Shown here: positions 1 through 8,375 of the stretch, piece by piece
Layout of the letters: every line of letters begins with the position of its first letter
Numbering within the stretch: position 1 is the first letter of the stretch
Position numbers and translations under genes: made by a program
The notes under the pieces: generated by a model
Database searches by the model: none
What the model saw: only the letters and a program-made list of their open reading frames with translations
Told to the model about the DNA's origin: nothing
DNA from: Symbiodinium natans
Lineage: Eukaryota; Sar; Dinophyceae; Suessiales; Symbiodiniaceae
Direction: 5' to 3'
NCBI GenBank assembly: GCA_905221605.1
Contig: CAJNDS010001713.1
Span: 592,001-656,000, forward strand
Length of the DNA stretch: 64,000 nucleotides

Positions 1-64
1 GGCGCGCCCGTGATGCCACCGATGGAGATGCCGCGGCAACGCTTGGCCTGCCTGCGCCTGCACT

Positions 65-274
65 GCGAAGATGGCTTGGGGTTTAGGGTTTAGGGTTTCC
101 GGTTTCGGGTTTCGGGTTTCGGGTTTCGGGTTTCGTGTTGGGATGTTTCCCTTTATACTAACAGCCGTATAATAGGGATAAAATGTGGGGGGGGGGGGGG
201 GGGGTGCCTATTGAGGACTGTTAGTGTATTGGGGGAACATCCCAAGTTTCCAGTTTGAAGGGCGAAGATGGCTT
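65..274. mobile_element. Composite insertion flanked by a 13-bp direct repeat
   Basis: The 13-mer GCGAAGATGGCTT occurs at 65-77 and again at 262-274. Between the copies lie TTTAGGG/TTTCGGG-type repeats (78-137) and a complete ILE-1 inverted-repeat element (138-245). The outer duplication looks like a target-site duplication. Removing the insertion would join an open frame reading LRLHCEDG to FVSRRFSN. The correct splice junction is unclear because AG|AT would be needed in the duplicated site. Confidence 0.6.
138..245. mobile_element. ILE-1 inverted-repeat element, copy 1
   Basis: Short element with terminal inverted repeats TTGGGATGTTTCCC... and ...GGGGGAACATCCCAA. The inner arms read ACTAACAG...AGGGAT and AGGACTGTTAGT, and an 18-nt G run sits in the loop. 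It is one of about twelve related copies in the window (1199, 2310, 6373, 10360, 30733, 32011, 40166, 42930, 52692, 56335, 59528). No coding capacity; non-autonomous MITE/introner type. Confidence 0.8.
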
Positions 275-628
275 CGTTTCTCGGAGGTTTAGCAACTCGA
301 TAGCCCACTTAGGAAACACAAAGGTTCTTGGCCCAAGGACGGGCGTGAACCCAGTTTGTCAGTATTGTGGCTCGCTGGGAGTGACCGTCTTAGGCATCAT
401 CAGACACTTCCTCTGTTTAAGCCTCGCGTTTCCAATCCCGAGCGCAGAACCCCAGACAAGGGTTTAGCGTTTAGGGTTTGAGCAAGTCGTAGAGGTGCAG
501 TCACCAGCAATGAGTGTCCGTGTGCTCAAACCTTCAGGCGATTGCACAAGTCCTGATGCCAAAAGGGTTTAGGGCTCAGGGTTAGGGTTTAGAGTTCGGT
601 TCGGACTTCCGACCCCCCCCCCCCCCCC

Positions 629-673
629 ACCCTAAACCCTAAACCCTAAACCCTAAACCCTAAACACTAAACC
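629..673. repeat. Interstitial telomeric block, C-strand orientation
   Basis: About six CCCTAAA heptamers directly after a 17-nt poly-C run and followed by an A-rich tract. The block lies just upstream of the first recognised exon of the GST-like gene (708). Confidence 0.9.
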
Positions 674-707
674 CCCCCAAAAAAAGCGCAAAAAAAAGCA
701 AAGCGAG

Positions 708-788
708 GATCATGGAGCTGCTGGGTGACGAGTGGCTTTTGGTTGCCGCTTTCCACTGGCGCTGGGCCTACTCGGGCGATGGCTCGAG
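708..788 (+). CDS. GST-like gene, exon 1 of the model
   Basis: Acceptor GCGAG|G, donor TCGAG|GAGCC, a GA donor. It encodes IMELLGDEWLLVAAFHW and RWAYSGDGSR, matching the DEW...RW signature of this GST family. The donor lies inside an 11-bp sequence that is duplicated on the far side of the telomeric intron. Confidence 0.75.
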
Positions 789-3700
789 GAGCCTTGCGAG
801 TTTAGGGTTTAGGGTTTAGGGTTTAGGGTCTAGGGTTTAGGGTTTAGGGTTTAGGGTTTAGGGTTTAGGGTTTAGGGTTTCTAAGGGTTTAGGGTTTCTA
901 AGGGTTTAGGGTTTCTAAGGGTTAAGGGTTTAGGGTTTAGGGTTTAGGGTTTAGGGTTTCTAAGGGTTTAGGGTTTAGGGTTTAGGGTTTAGGGTTTAGG
1001 GTTTAGGGTTTCTCGAGGAGCCAGGCCATGCCAGCCTTCATGGGCGGTGCGAGGCGGGCGCAACATGTTTTTGGGTTTATAGGTTTCAGGGTTTTAGGGT
1101 TTAGGGTTTGGGGTTTGGGGTCTAGGGTTTAGGGTTTAGGGTTTAGGGTTTAGGGTTTAGGGTTTAGGGTTTAGGGTTTAGGGTTTAGGGACTAAGCTTT
1201 GTTCCCCGTTATACTAGCAGCTCCTTGGTAGGGATTGTAATCGGGGACTAGAATCCCCATTAAGGACTCTTAGTAGGGGGAACATCCCAAGGCGTTGAAC
1301 TGGGGGGGGCGGTTCTTTTTGTAAAACACCCCCCAATCTTTGAGCACCTTGAGCCTGCACTTGTAACCCGTGGTGTCGAGAATTCCGCCACCCTAGCCTA
1401 AGAATGCCCGAAACCCTACATGTTTTTAACAGGATTTGGGGCAGAAGGAGGGAATGGAGTGAGGCCACTTCCAAACCACCGGCGCCACAACGAGGACAGA
1501 TTTTTTGTTTTTTTCGCGTCGGACTTTCCTGCTAGGTCTGGTCAACCCTATAATCCTTCAACCCCAAACCCTAAACCCCAAACCCGAAACCCCAAACCCT
1601 AAACCCTAATCCCCCCCTCAGAGCACCAGAGGAGCAGTGGGGAGCTTTCCTTCGGCCCGAGGGCACCGTCGAAGAGCAGCGACGAGTCGCGCGATTCCTT
1701 TTCGACAAGATGTTCCTCACGGAGACTGGGTTCAGGAACTTGAAGGTTTAGGGTTTGGGGTTTGGGGTTTGGGGTTTAGGGTTTAGGATTTAGGGTTTAG
1801 GTTTTTTTTGGGGTTTGGGGCCTCACGGAGCCTGGGTTGCGATTTCAAAAAGAGTTTTCGGGTTTAGGGTTTAGGGGTTTATGGGTTTATGGGTTTAGGG
1901 TTTAGGGTTTAGGGGTTTAGGGTTTTTGGTCTGTGGTTTAGGGCCTCACGGAGACTGGGTTGTGGCTCAGGAACTGGAGGGCTTTTAGGGTTTCGGGTTC
2001 TGGGCTCAAAATAAAGAGTTTCGGGTTTAGATGTTAGGGTTTCAGGGTAGAGGGTTTAGGGTTTGGGGTTTAGGGTTTAGGGTTAGGGTTTAGGGTTTAG
2101 GTGAGAGAGAGAGAGAGAGAGGGTTTAGGGTTTCTGAACATTTGGGGTTTGTGGGGTTACTATGCGTGGCTATGGTGGTATTCTCGCTTAAGTTTCCGGA
2201 GCAAAGGAGCCCAGCCAAGTGTGGGTTGGTTTGCAAACCTGGATATCTTGAAAGTTCCGCTGGCCCGAGAATCCCTGTGGGTTTTGGGTTTGTTATTTGG
2301 GGTTTAATCTTGGGATGTTCCCCCTTATACTAACAGTCCCTGATCGGGATATAGTACCCCCCTTTAAGCCCATGTCGCCCATAGAATCTTTACTTTGACG
2401 GGGGTCCCCAATATCCGCCTCAGGAGGTTGGCATCAAGAAGGGGATGCGACAGCTGGGCGTCACGAAGGAGTGGCCCAAGAACTGGGATTGGCGGCGAAG
2501 GGGGGATTTTCCCCGTTGATTAAGGTTGCAGTAAGATGCCCAGGAATGCCCTTAGTTCTTTTCGCATGTTGGGGTTCCTTCTGTTTTCCGATATCCAATC
2601 AAACACGAAAGCGCTTGCAACCTGTTGGTAGGTCGTCAAACCTCTCAACCCCTGAGCCCCAAAACCGCCCAAGCGGACAAAACGGACAACGTGACAGCCC
2701 CAAACCCAAGCGGACCAAGCGGACAACACCGTGACAGCCCAAAACCGCCCAAGCGGACCAAGCGAACAACACCGTGACAGCCCAAAATCGCCAAAGCGGA
2801 CCAAGCAGACAACACCGTGACAGCCCAAAACCGCCCAAGCGGACCACACGGACAGCACCGTGACAGCCCAAAAGCGCCCAAGCGGACCAAGCGGACAACA
2901 CCGTGACGGCCCAAAAGCGCCCAAGCGGACCAAGCGGACAACACCGTGACAGCCCCAAACCGCACAAGCAGACCATGCGGACCACGCGGACAACACCGTG
3001 ACAGCCCAAAACCGCCCAAGCATGCGGACCAAGCGGACAATACCGTGACGGTCCAAAACCGCTCAAGCGGACCAAGCGGACAACACCGTGACAGCCCATG
3101 CAAAGCCGCCCAAGCAGACCAAGCGGACAACACTGTGACAGCCCAAAACCGCCCAAGCGGACCAAGCGGACAACACCGTGACAGCCCAAAACCGCCCAAG
3201 CGGACCAAGCGGACCAAGCGGACAACACCGTGACAGCCCAAAACCGCCCAAGCGGACCAAGCGGACAACACCGTGACAGCCCAAAACCGCCCAAGCGGAC
3301 CAAGCGGACAACACCGTCACAGCCCAAAACCGCCCAAGCGGACCAAGCGGACAACACCGCGACAGCCCAAAACCGCCCAAGTGGACAACCTTAAGCCCTA
3401 AACCCTAACACCTAAACCCCTAACCCCTAATCCCTAAACCCTAAACCCTAAACCCTAAACCCTCAACCCTCAACCCTAAACCCTCAACCCTAAACCCTCA
3501 ACCCTGAACCCTGCCCTTGAGAGCAGGAGACCGTTGCTGCCTGGGAGGCTTCCTGCAAAAACGTCCTGGGCATTCTGGCTCCTGTGCGACCAACCCCTAG
3601 ACTTTCTAGGGTTTAGGTTTTTCGGGTCGAGGGTTTGGGTTTAGGGTTTAGGGTTTGGGGTTTAGGGTTTGGGGTTTGGGGTTTAGGGTCTGGGGGTGTC

Positions 3701-6700
3701 TAGGAAACCTTGTATAGGGAAGCGTAGGGAGCATTCGGGAGAAGTAGGGAGTATTAGGGAAGCTTGGGTTACACATATTTCCCTTGAACCCCCCGTCCCT
3801 CAAGAACCTTACTAGTGAGAGCGCTCCTCGAAAACCTAACCCTGAACCCTAAACCCTAAACCCTAAATAAACCCTAACCCCTAAACCCCAAACCCCAAAC
3901 CCTAAACCCTAAACCCTAAACCTTAAACCCTAAACCCTAAACCCTAAACCCTAAACCCTACATTAAGGACCGGCATCTTGCGCAGCATTCCTTCGTGCTG
4001 GGGGGCAAGCCGAGCACTGCGGACTATGCGCTGCTGGGGCCTCTCTACGCCCACTTGTATCAGGACCCAGTTCCAGGCGGAGGGTTAGGGTTTAGGGTTT
4101 AGGGTTTAGGGTTTAGGGTTTAGGGTTTAGGGTTTAGGGTTTAGGGTTTAGGGTTTAGGGTTTAGGGTTTAGGGTTTAGGGTTTAGGGTCTGCAGTAGTG
4201 AGCGTGATGCTGGAACCGGGCTGCTGTGAACCGAGGCCTGTTGTAAAAGGGTTTAGGGTTTAGGGTTTAGGGTTTAGGGTTTGGGGTTTAGGGTCTAGGG
4301 TCTAGGGTCTAGGGTCTAGGGTCTAGGGTCTAGGGTCTAGGGTCTAGGGCGGCGGCCTAGGAGCTCCAAGCCCGGAATTGTGGACTTTACGAATATAGGG
4401 GACCCCCGAATTTACTCCTCCCAAACAGTAGGGTTTCCTGATAAGAAGGACCCCAATAAGGTACCCCTACCATTCGGAGTGTCATGAGGAAGGTCGCGGG
4501 ACCCGGCCCCAAACAGAGACTCAAAAGAAATTTACCGCGTGGGCTGGGATCATTCCCTAAACCCAGATCCTACAGTACCTCCAGCAAAAGCCCTGACCCC
4601 CAAGTGCGAGCCAGAAGCCTGCTGCTTGTTGAAGGCAAGATGATGCGGGAGGAGTTCCCCTTGGTCACAGACTGGTGTGAACGACTGCATGACTTGGGTG
4701 GTACACTGTCGACCTTCGTCAAGAGCAGCTCGGGCACTGTTATTTCGTGCGGTAGGGATGCAACCGGTTCTGGCGGCGGGGGGGGGGGGGGGGGGAGTCC
4801 TTCCAGGCCTAGATCACGCGTCCTGAAGGATGTACAAGAAGGTAGAGTTGATTTGGCTGTCAAAATTATGGTCCCTTTTTGGGTACCCTAAATATTAGGT
4901 GCCGTATGATAATGGGGATCCAAAAAGGGACCATAATTTTGACAACCACCCAAATGGGGGTTCCAAGTTTCAACTGTACAGACAAGGACAGGAGCCCGAA
5001 GAGTGGCTTGCGAATGACGAAGTGCCAGCTGGATGCATCGAGCTGCTTCAGGCCCCTTGGGAGAACTCTCCTGGAGTTGAGAGCAGGACAAGTCGTTTGG
5101 CTGGAGGGAATGAGGTATGAGGTACCCTAATATGATCCCTCGAAGTGTATATAAAGGGCCCAATTCCCTTATTCCTTACTCAGAACCAGAGGGGACCTAA
5201 TACAGCCCTGTGATTATAATCCCAAAAAAAATGTTTCATAGCCCCCCCCCCCCCAACTTCAGGTGTTTTTGGATGAGATGTGGCCTGTCTTGCAGAGCTC
5301 ATGTGATACATTGCGCTGCTCAGTTGCATCATCTGTTTCCCCGACACAAGCTGTGCTGTTAAGGTGGGTGGTTGAGGTTTTGGGGTTCTCTTCGAAATCG
5401 TACCCTTTAAGGGATTATGTAGCATACCTCATTCCTTCCCAATGAGCCTCAGCTTGATTTGTTGACGAGGAGAGTACTTGCGGTCTCCCTGGTGCCTGCT
5501 TCTGAGCACGACGCTTCCTGACAAGTGTGCCGGCAGCGGTATGCAGCGGTCAGCCATAGGTACCACATAATTAGGGGGTTTGCAGTACAGATACCATACT
5601 TATAACCCTGCTTTTATTTACCCATGGACCAGCCAATAGGAGTTTCCCAGCAAACAAAAACGCAGCAGAAGCATCCCAAACAGCCAAGGTGGGGATCAGC
5701 CTCCGAGAAAAAAAGCGCCCTGAACGATGCGGCTCCTAAGCAAGATGCAACCCCGAAGCCGAAGCCATGATAAGCCAACCCGACCCGAACCCATGTTTTC
5801 AACGCCTGATGCCTGTCGAACTCCCTGAAGCCCCTTCAGTCCCCCAAACACCCCAAACACCCCGAATTCGAAGGTCCTAAAGTAAACCCAAACACCCCCT
5901 ACCAAGCCCTAAACCCCAAACCCCCAAACCCCCAAACCCCAAACCCTGAAGCCGAAACCCTAAACCCTAAACCCTAAACCCCAAACCCTAAACCCTATGA
6001 TATGAGAGTCACCCTTTTATGAGCCCCGAGGTCCTTCAACGCCGGATGCGCAGACCAGGAGGGCTTTGGTCCCCTGACGCACCGCTTCTCGCTGCCCTTC
6101 GACCGCGACGCGGCCGACTTGAGGGGCCTGAGGGATTTGGGGGTTTAGGGTTTAGGGTTTAGGGTTTAGGGTTTAGGGTTTAGGGATTCACAGACTTCAC
6201 TTTTACGCAAACTCAGTACTCCCATAGTGTATACGTCCCAGTGATAGACACCCTCAGTTTCGCCTGTTCATGCGACCCTTGCTAAAGGCAAGAAGGCCCT
6301 GCTTTCAGGTGTTGCCGGCAGCCTCAGTCCGTGCTTAAAAGGGTTTAGGGTTTAGGGTTTAGGGAACTTAGGTTGGGTTGTTCCCCCTTATACTACCAGC
6401 TCCTGAATAATGACCATCGTAGGGGGGTACGCTACTCCCTGATTATCTTATACTAACCAATAAAGGGATTATAGTGTAGGGGGTACGAGAATCCCTCTTC
6501 AGGACTGTTCGTGGAAGGGGGGGGGTATCATGCCGAAGGCTCAAGCATGGGTCAGGGACACCCTGTACATATGCACCATGTACATATGTGTGTTTCAGCC
6601 TAGGGTGTAGGGGTTTCGGGTTTCCCTAAACCCGAAACCCCAAACCTTAAACCCTAAACCCTAAACCCTAAACCCCAAACTCATGGTGCCCGTCGCGATC

Positions 6701-7570
6701 GGGCCACCTAGGAAATGGCTCCCGCGGCGGTAAAGTGGAGGGCCGGCGCTTCGTGGTACCACACCAGACCCTTGGTTTAGGGTTTGGGGTTTAGAGTTTA
6801 GGGTTTCGGGTTTAGGGTAGGGTTTCGGATTTCGGATTTCGGGTTTCGGGTTCGGGGTCTAGGGTTTAGGGTTTAGGGTTTAGGGTTTGGGGTGCCTTAA
6901 GCCTACCTAGGGGGGAGCAAAGGAGCCCTAAAAGTGGGGGTCATAGGTTTTAGGCTTCGGGAGCTACTGTGGTGGACTGCATCAGGTACATCTAAGGGTT
7001 CTACAGAGTATATCATGGGAATAAGGGCCCCTAATTAGAGCTCCGGCAAGAGAGGCGTCAAAGCCGTGACACCAACACAGACGGTAACTTGGGGACCAGA
7101 TGATCCCCCCAGGGACCTTTTGAAAGGGTTTGGGGTTTGTGGTCAGAAACCTGAACATGGGAATTCCAGTAGTGTAGGGTACCTAAGCCTTGCCGTAGCA
7201 GGTCTCGTGACTCCCACGTTGCAAGCAAGTTGGCGCAGTTCCTTCGCTTGGTTGGCCATCGTTGGCAAGAGGGGCTTGCACCTTTACGATGCCCTCAAAC
7301 CCTCATTGCGGTGCCATGGCTCAGACTCAGGCTTAGTCGTGCATATAGCCCTGATACCTGAGGGTTTGCGAAAATAGGGGACCCCCAATATCCAAACAGT
7401 AGGATCTCCTTATAAAAAAGACCCCAATGAGGTACCCCTACCCTAAACCGTAAGTCCTAAACCCCAAACCCCAAACCCTAAACCTTAAACCCTAAACCCT
7501 TCATGGTTTAAAAGGGTTGTCAGCTGCCAGGATCTGGATGCTGCAGCGTGCGGGGGCCCCCAGCGCTTAA
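708..7570 (+). CDS. Glutathione S-transferase-like protein, 13-exon gene model (5' end missing)
   Basis: Joining 13 exons (708-788, 1018-1066, 1433-1458, 1622-1745, 2424-2468, 3527-3583, 3968-4079, 4635-4700, 4987-5051, 5263-5363, 6031-6125, 6712-6774, 7524-7570) gives one open frame of 309 codons ending in TAA. In order it shows LLGDEWLLVAAFHWRW, LGVTKETVAAWEASCK, FVLGGKPSTADYALLGP, LYAHLYQDPVPG, FPLVTDWCERLHDLGG, WLANDEVPAGCIELLQ, VFLDEMWPVLQ, GGKVEGRRFVVPHQ and IWMLQRA. This order matches the helical C-terminal half of the roughly 330-350-residue GST family known mainly from proteobacteria (DEW..RW, LLGGRPSxADF, LYAHLYRDPVPG, DDEVP, WMLQR). Such proteins are expected to conjugate or reduce substrates with glutathione in the cytosol. 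The N-terminal thioredoxin-fold exons were not found. Donors include GT, GC (5051, 6125) and GA (788, 2468, 4079). The stop at 7568-7570 may be premature, because relatives usually run on past WMLQR. Family assignment and phase agreement are strong; expression is unknown. Confidence 0.8.
783..1022. mobile_element. Telomeric-repeat insertion with 11-bp target duplication in coding sequence
   Basis: CTCGAGGAGCC is present at 783-793 and 1012-1022. Everything between is TTTAGGG repeat (801-1011, with three TTTCTAAGGG variants) apart from 7 nt. Taking AG|GA as donor (after 788) and CGAG|G as acceptor (1017) restores the coding frame, so the intron equals the inserted block plus one duplicated target copy. 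This is the structure expected of an introner. Confidence 0.75.
801..1011. repeat. Interstitial telomeric block, G-strand orientation
   Basis: About 29 TTTAGGG-type units with a locally repeated TTTCTAAGGG variant around 880-965. It forms nearly all of the intron between GST exons 1 and 2. Confidence 0.95.
1018..1066 (+). CDS. GST-like gene, exon 2
   Basis: Follows CTCGAG| and ends at CAACAT|GTTTTTGGG. It encodes SQAMPAFMGGARRAQH in phase with exons 1 and 3. Ten bases around the donor (ACATGTTTTT, 1063-1072) recur at 1418-1427 near the next acceptor, suggesting that this intron also arose by insertion with duplication. Confidence 0.7.
1084..1190. repeat. Interstitial telomeric block, G-strand orientation
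   Basis: About 14 TTTAGGG units with degenerate GGTTTGGGG variants at the 5' end, followed directly by an ILE-1 element. It lies in intron 2 of the GST-like gene. Confidence 0.9.
1199..1290. mobile_element. ILE-1 inverted-repeat element, copy 2
   Basis: Begins TTGTTCCCCGTTATACTAG and ends TAGTAGGGGGAACATCCCAA, with the AATCGGGG..AATCCCC inner arms of the family. It sits within GST intron 2, bounded by the ACATGTTTTT direct repeats at 1063 and 1418. Confidence 0.75.
1433..1458 (+). CDS. GST-like gene, micro-exon 3
   Basis: A 26-nt exon between TTTTTAACAG| and |GTGAGGCC, encoding DLGQKEGM plus two bases that complete a Glu codon with exon 4. It is the only short segment that keeps phase between exons 2 and 4. 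Confidence 0.6.
1622..1745 (+). CDS. GST-like gene, exon 4
   Basis: Acceptor CCCCTCAG|A, donor TTGAAG|GTTTAGGG, so the first telomeric unit supplies the GT donor. It encodes APEEQWGAFLRPEG, TVEEQRRVARFLFDKM and FLTETGFRNLK, the variable linker upstream of the LGVT motif. Confidence 0.75.
1819..2060. repeat. Re-duplicated exon-4 sequence in an intron
   Basis: CCTCACGGAGACTGGGTT from the end of exon 4 (about 1712) recurs at about 1820 (one mismatch) and 1946, each followed by telomeric-type DNA. A second shared string, TCAAAA..AGAGTTTTCGGG, recurs near 1848 and 2008. This looks like repeated target duplication or local tandem duplication of the exon-intron junction. Confidence 0.7.
2310..2368. 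mobile_element. ILE-1, 5' half only
   Basis: TTGGGATGTTCCCCCTTATA, CTAACAG and the first inner arm are present. The 3' half is missing and is replaced by unrelated sequence running to the GST exon-5 acceptor. Truncated copy. Confidence 0.7.
2424..2468 (+). CDS. GST-like gene, exon 5
   Basis: Acceptor CGCCTCAG|G, donor ACGAAG|GAGTGG, a GA donor. It encodes EVGIKKGMRQLGVTK, and joins exon 6 as LGVTK|ETVAAWEASC, the expected LGVTxET motif. The intron that follows contains the 43-bp minisatellite. Confidence 0.75.
2663..3392. repeat. 43-bp minisatellite, about 17 copies
   Basis: Tandem array of a 43-bp unit whose core reads CCAAGCGGACCAAGCGG followed by ACAACACCGTGACAGCCC, with small insertions and deletions between copies. 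Because 43 is not a multiple of three and the unit lacks stops on the minus strand, all three minus frames stay open for 100-250 codons. These open frames are artefacts. The array lies inside GST intron 5 (2469-3526). Confidence 0.95.
3395..3513. repeat. Interstitial telomeric block, C-strand, degenerate
   Basis: CCCTAAA units mixed with CCCTCAA and CCCTGAA variants, directly after the minisatellite and just upstream of GST exon 6. Confidence 0.85.
3527..3583 (+). CDS. GST-like gene, exon 6
   Basis: Acceptor GAGAGCAG|G, donor GCTCCT|GTGCGACC. It encodes ETVAAWEASCKNVLGILAP, the helix preceding the LGG motif in this GST family. Confidence 0.75.
3833..3961. repeat. Interstitial telomeric block, C-strand
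   Basis: About 17 CCCTAAA units, slightly degenerate at the 5' end. It ends seven bases before the exon-7 acceptor. Confidence 0.9.
3968..4079 (+). CDS. GST-like gene, exon 7 (LGGKPS / LYAHLYQDPVPG core)
   Basis: Acceptor ATTAAG|G, donor CAGGCG|GAGGG, a GA donor. It encodes DRHLAQHSFVLGGKPS, TADYALLGP and LYAHLYQDPVPG, the most diagnostic segment for this GST family. The intron opens straight into TTTAGGG repeats. Confidence 0.85.
4081..4190. repeat. Interstitial telomeric block, G-strand
   Basis: About 15 nearly perfect TTTAGGG units immediately after the exon-7 donor. Confidence 0.95.
4291..4349. repeat. Homogenised telomere variant (TCTAGGG)n
   Basis: At least eight consecutive TCTAGGG units following a normal TTTAGGG stretch (4247-4290). 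A single T-to-C variant has spread across the block, pointing to in-place tandem amplification. Confidence 0.9.
4391..4472. mobile_element. ILE-11 short element, copy 1
   Basis: Shares AATATAGGGGACCCCC, AACAGTAGG and AAGGACCCCAATAAGGTACC with a second copy at 7370-7443. It lies within GST intron 7. Its termini are weakly complementary (GGGGACCCCC / GGTACCCCTACC). Confidence 0.65.
4635..4700 (+). CDS. GST-like gene, exon 8
   Basis: Acceptor GTTGAAG|GC, donor TTGGGTG|GTACAC. It encodes GKMMREEFPLVTDWCERL and HDLG, corresponding to the F P x V x x W x E R (M/L) helix after DPVPG. Confidence 0.8.
4859..4943. mobile_element. 85-bp element with perfect 24-bp terminal inverted repeats (ILE-10a)
   Basis: The 24 bases at 4859-4882 (GTCAAAATTATGGTCC...) are the exact reverse complement of 4920-4943 (...GGACCATAATTTTGAC). 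The 37-bp loop has no coding content. The element lies within GST intron 8 (4701-4986). Perfect ends suggest a recent insertion; no clear target duplication is visible. Confidence 0.85.
4987..5051 (+). CDS. GST-like gene, exon 9
   Basis: Acceptor AGACAAG|G, donor CTTCAG|GCCCCT, a GC donor. It encodes GQEPEEWLANDEVPAG and CIELLQ, equivalent to the DDEVPxxLxPLL segment of the family. Confidence 0.85.
5263..5363 (+). CDS. GST-like gene, exon 10
   Basis: Acceptor CAACTTCAG|G, donor CTGTTAAG|GTGGGTGG. It encodes VFLDEMWPVLQSSCDTL, RCSVASSVSPTQAVLL plus two bases. It joins exon 9 in phase 0 as ELLQ|VFLDEMWP. Confidence 0.85.
6031..6125 (+). CDS. GST-like gene, exon 11
   Basis: Acceptor CCCCGAG|G, proposed GC donor TTGAGGG|GCC. 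It encodes RSFNAGCADQEGFGP, LTHRFSLPFDRDAADLR. The 3' boundary was chosen to keep phase with exon 12; the open frame runs on to the telomeric block at 6146. Confidence 0.6.
6146..6186. repeat. Interstitial telomeric block, G-strand
   Basis: About six TTTAGGG units a few bases after GST exon 11. Confidence 0.9.
6373..6537. mobile_element. ILE-1, rearranged or nested copy
   Basis: Starts TTGGGTTGTTCCCCCTTAT and contains two successive ILE-1-like cores (AGGGATTATAGTGTAGG, AATCCCTCTTCAGGACTG) before a degraded 3' end. The length of about 165 bp, against about 110 bp normally, suggests an element inserted within an element or an internal duplication. Confidence 0.6.
6712..6774 (+). CDS. GST-like gene, exon 12
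   Basis: Acceptor CACCTAG|G, donor CCCTTG|GTTTAGGG, again using a telomeric unit as the GT donor. It encodes GNGSRGGKVEGRRFVVP and HQTL, matching the G-G-x-x-x-x-R strand that precedes WMLQR. Confidence 0.75.
7370..7443. mobile_element. ILE-11 short element, copy 2
   Basis: AAATAGGGGACCCCCAATA, AACAGTAGGATC and AAAGACCCCAATGAGGTACC parallel the copy at 4391-4472. It lies inside GST intron 12 and is followed by CCCTAAA-type repeats. Confidence 0.65.
7524..7570 (+). CDS. GST-like gene, exon 13 with stop codon
   Basis: Acceptor GTTGTCAG|CT. It encodes AARIWMLQRAGAPSA then TAA (7568-7570). IWMLQR is the C-terminal hallmark of this GST family. Relatives usually have further residues, so an additional donor before the stop cannot be excluded. 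Confidence 0.7.
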
Positions 7571-7856
7571 GGGCGGGGGAGGGCTGACGCCATGGGAGCC
7601 GGTTTAGGGATTTAGGGTTTAGGGTTTGGGGTTTGGGGTTTGGGGTTTAGGGCTGATTGGCTTGGCTGTTGTTTGCAAGTCCTGGGCCCTCTATAAACAC
7701 TCCGACAAAACAGACGTGCTACTGTTTCTGGCTAGTTGCTCTTCCTCAAAAAAAAACTACTGGACCTTCAACCCTCAACCCCTACTTTCATAATTGGTTC
7801 ATAAGTACCATGAACCTCAAAGTAGGGTTTGGGGCGAGGAAGTCTCCAGGAGATCC

Positions 7857-7878
7857 CCCCCCCCCCCCCCCCCCCCCC
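7857..7878. repeat. Poly-C tract
   Basis: About 21 consecutive C. Comparable G/C homopolymers occur at 187, 613, 4779, 8741, 12052, 30973, 39575, 42384, 46025, 47581 and 62024. Confidence 0.95.
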
Positions 7879-8039
7879 ATGTCGGAGTCTTCTCTTGGTT
7901 CCCATCTGCAAAGTCATTCAAGAACGACTCTCTCTGAGGTCGAGACGGCCTTGGGAGCCATGGATCCCGAGGCAAAGTGTAGGGTGTCGAGTTTAGGGCT
8001 CCGGGTCCTCCGACCCTAAACCCTCTCTGCCCTCTCTTT

Positions 8040-8365
8040 CATGCACACTCACACACACAGATATATATATATATATATATATATGTATCTTTCTCTCTCT
8101 CTCTCTCTCTTTATTTATTGATTTATTTATTTATTTGTTATTTATTTATTTATTCGTGTATTTGTTTTTAGTTGTATTTAAATTTGTTTTTTGTTTATTT
8201 ATTTGTATTTGAAATTTACATGTATATTTATGTCTATATTTAAAAAGTATAACTATATTGATATTGATATTTACATGTATATTTCTGTATGTATGTGTAT
8301 ATATATATATGTATTATTTTATATACATATATATATATATATTTATTTATGTATTTATTCAGTTA
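8040..8365. repeat. AT-rich microsatellite cluster
   Basis: Consecutive (CA)n, (AT)n, (CT)n, (TTTA)n and (TATA)n tracts with no coding signal. Such low-complexity islands also occur at 23856-23875, 45715-45812, 50735-50772 and 54755-54800. Confidence 0.95.
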
Positions 8366-8375
8366 AACCTTAATG

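Noticed and set aside
2520-3380. Long minus-strand open frames of 105-252 codons
   Set aside because: They are translations of the 43-bp minisatellite in three frames; the frame rotates with each unit and the proteins are pure repeats.
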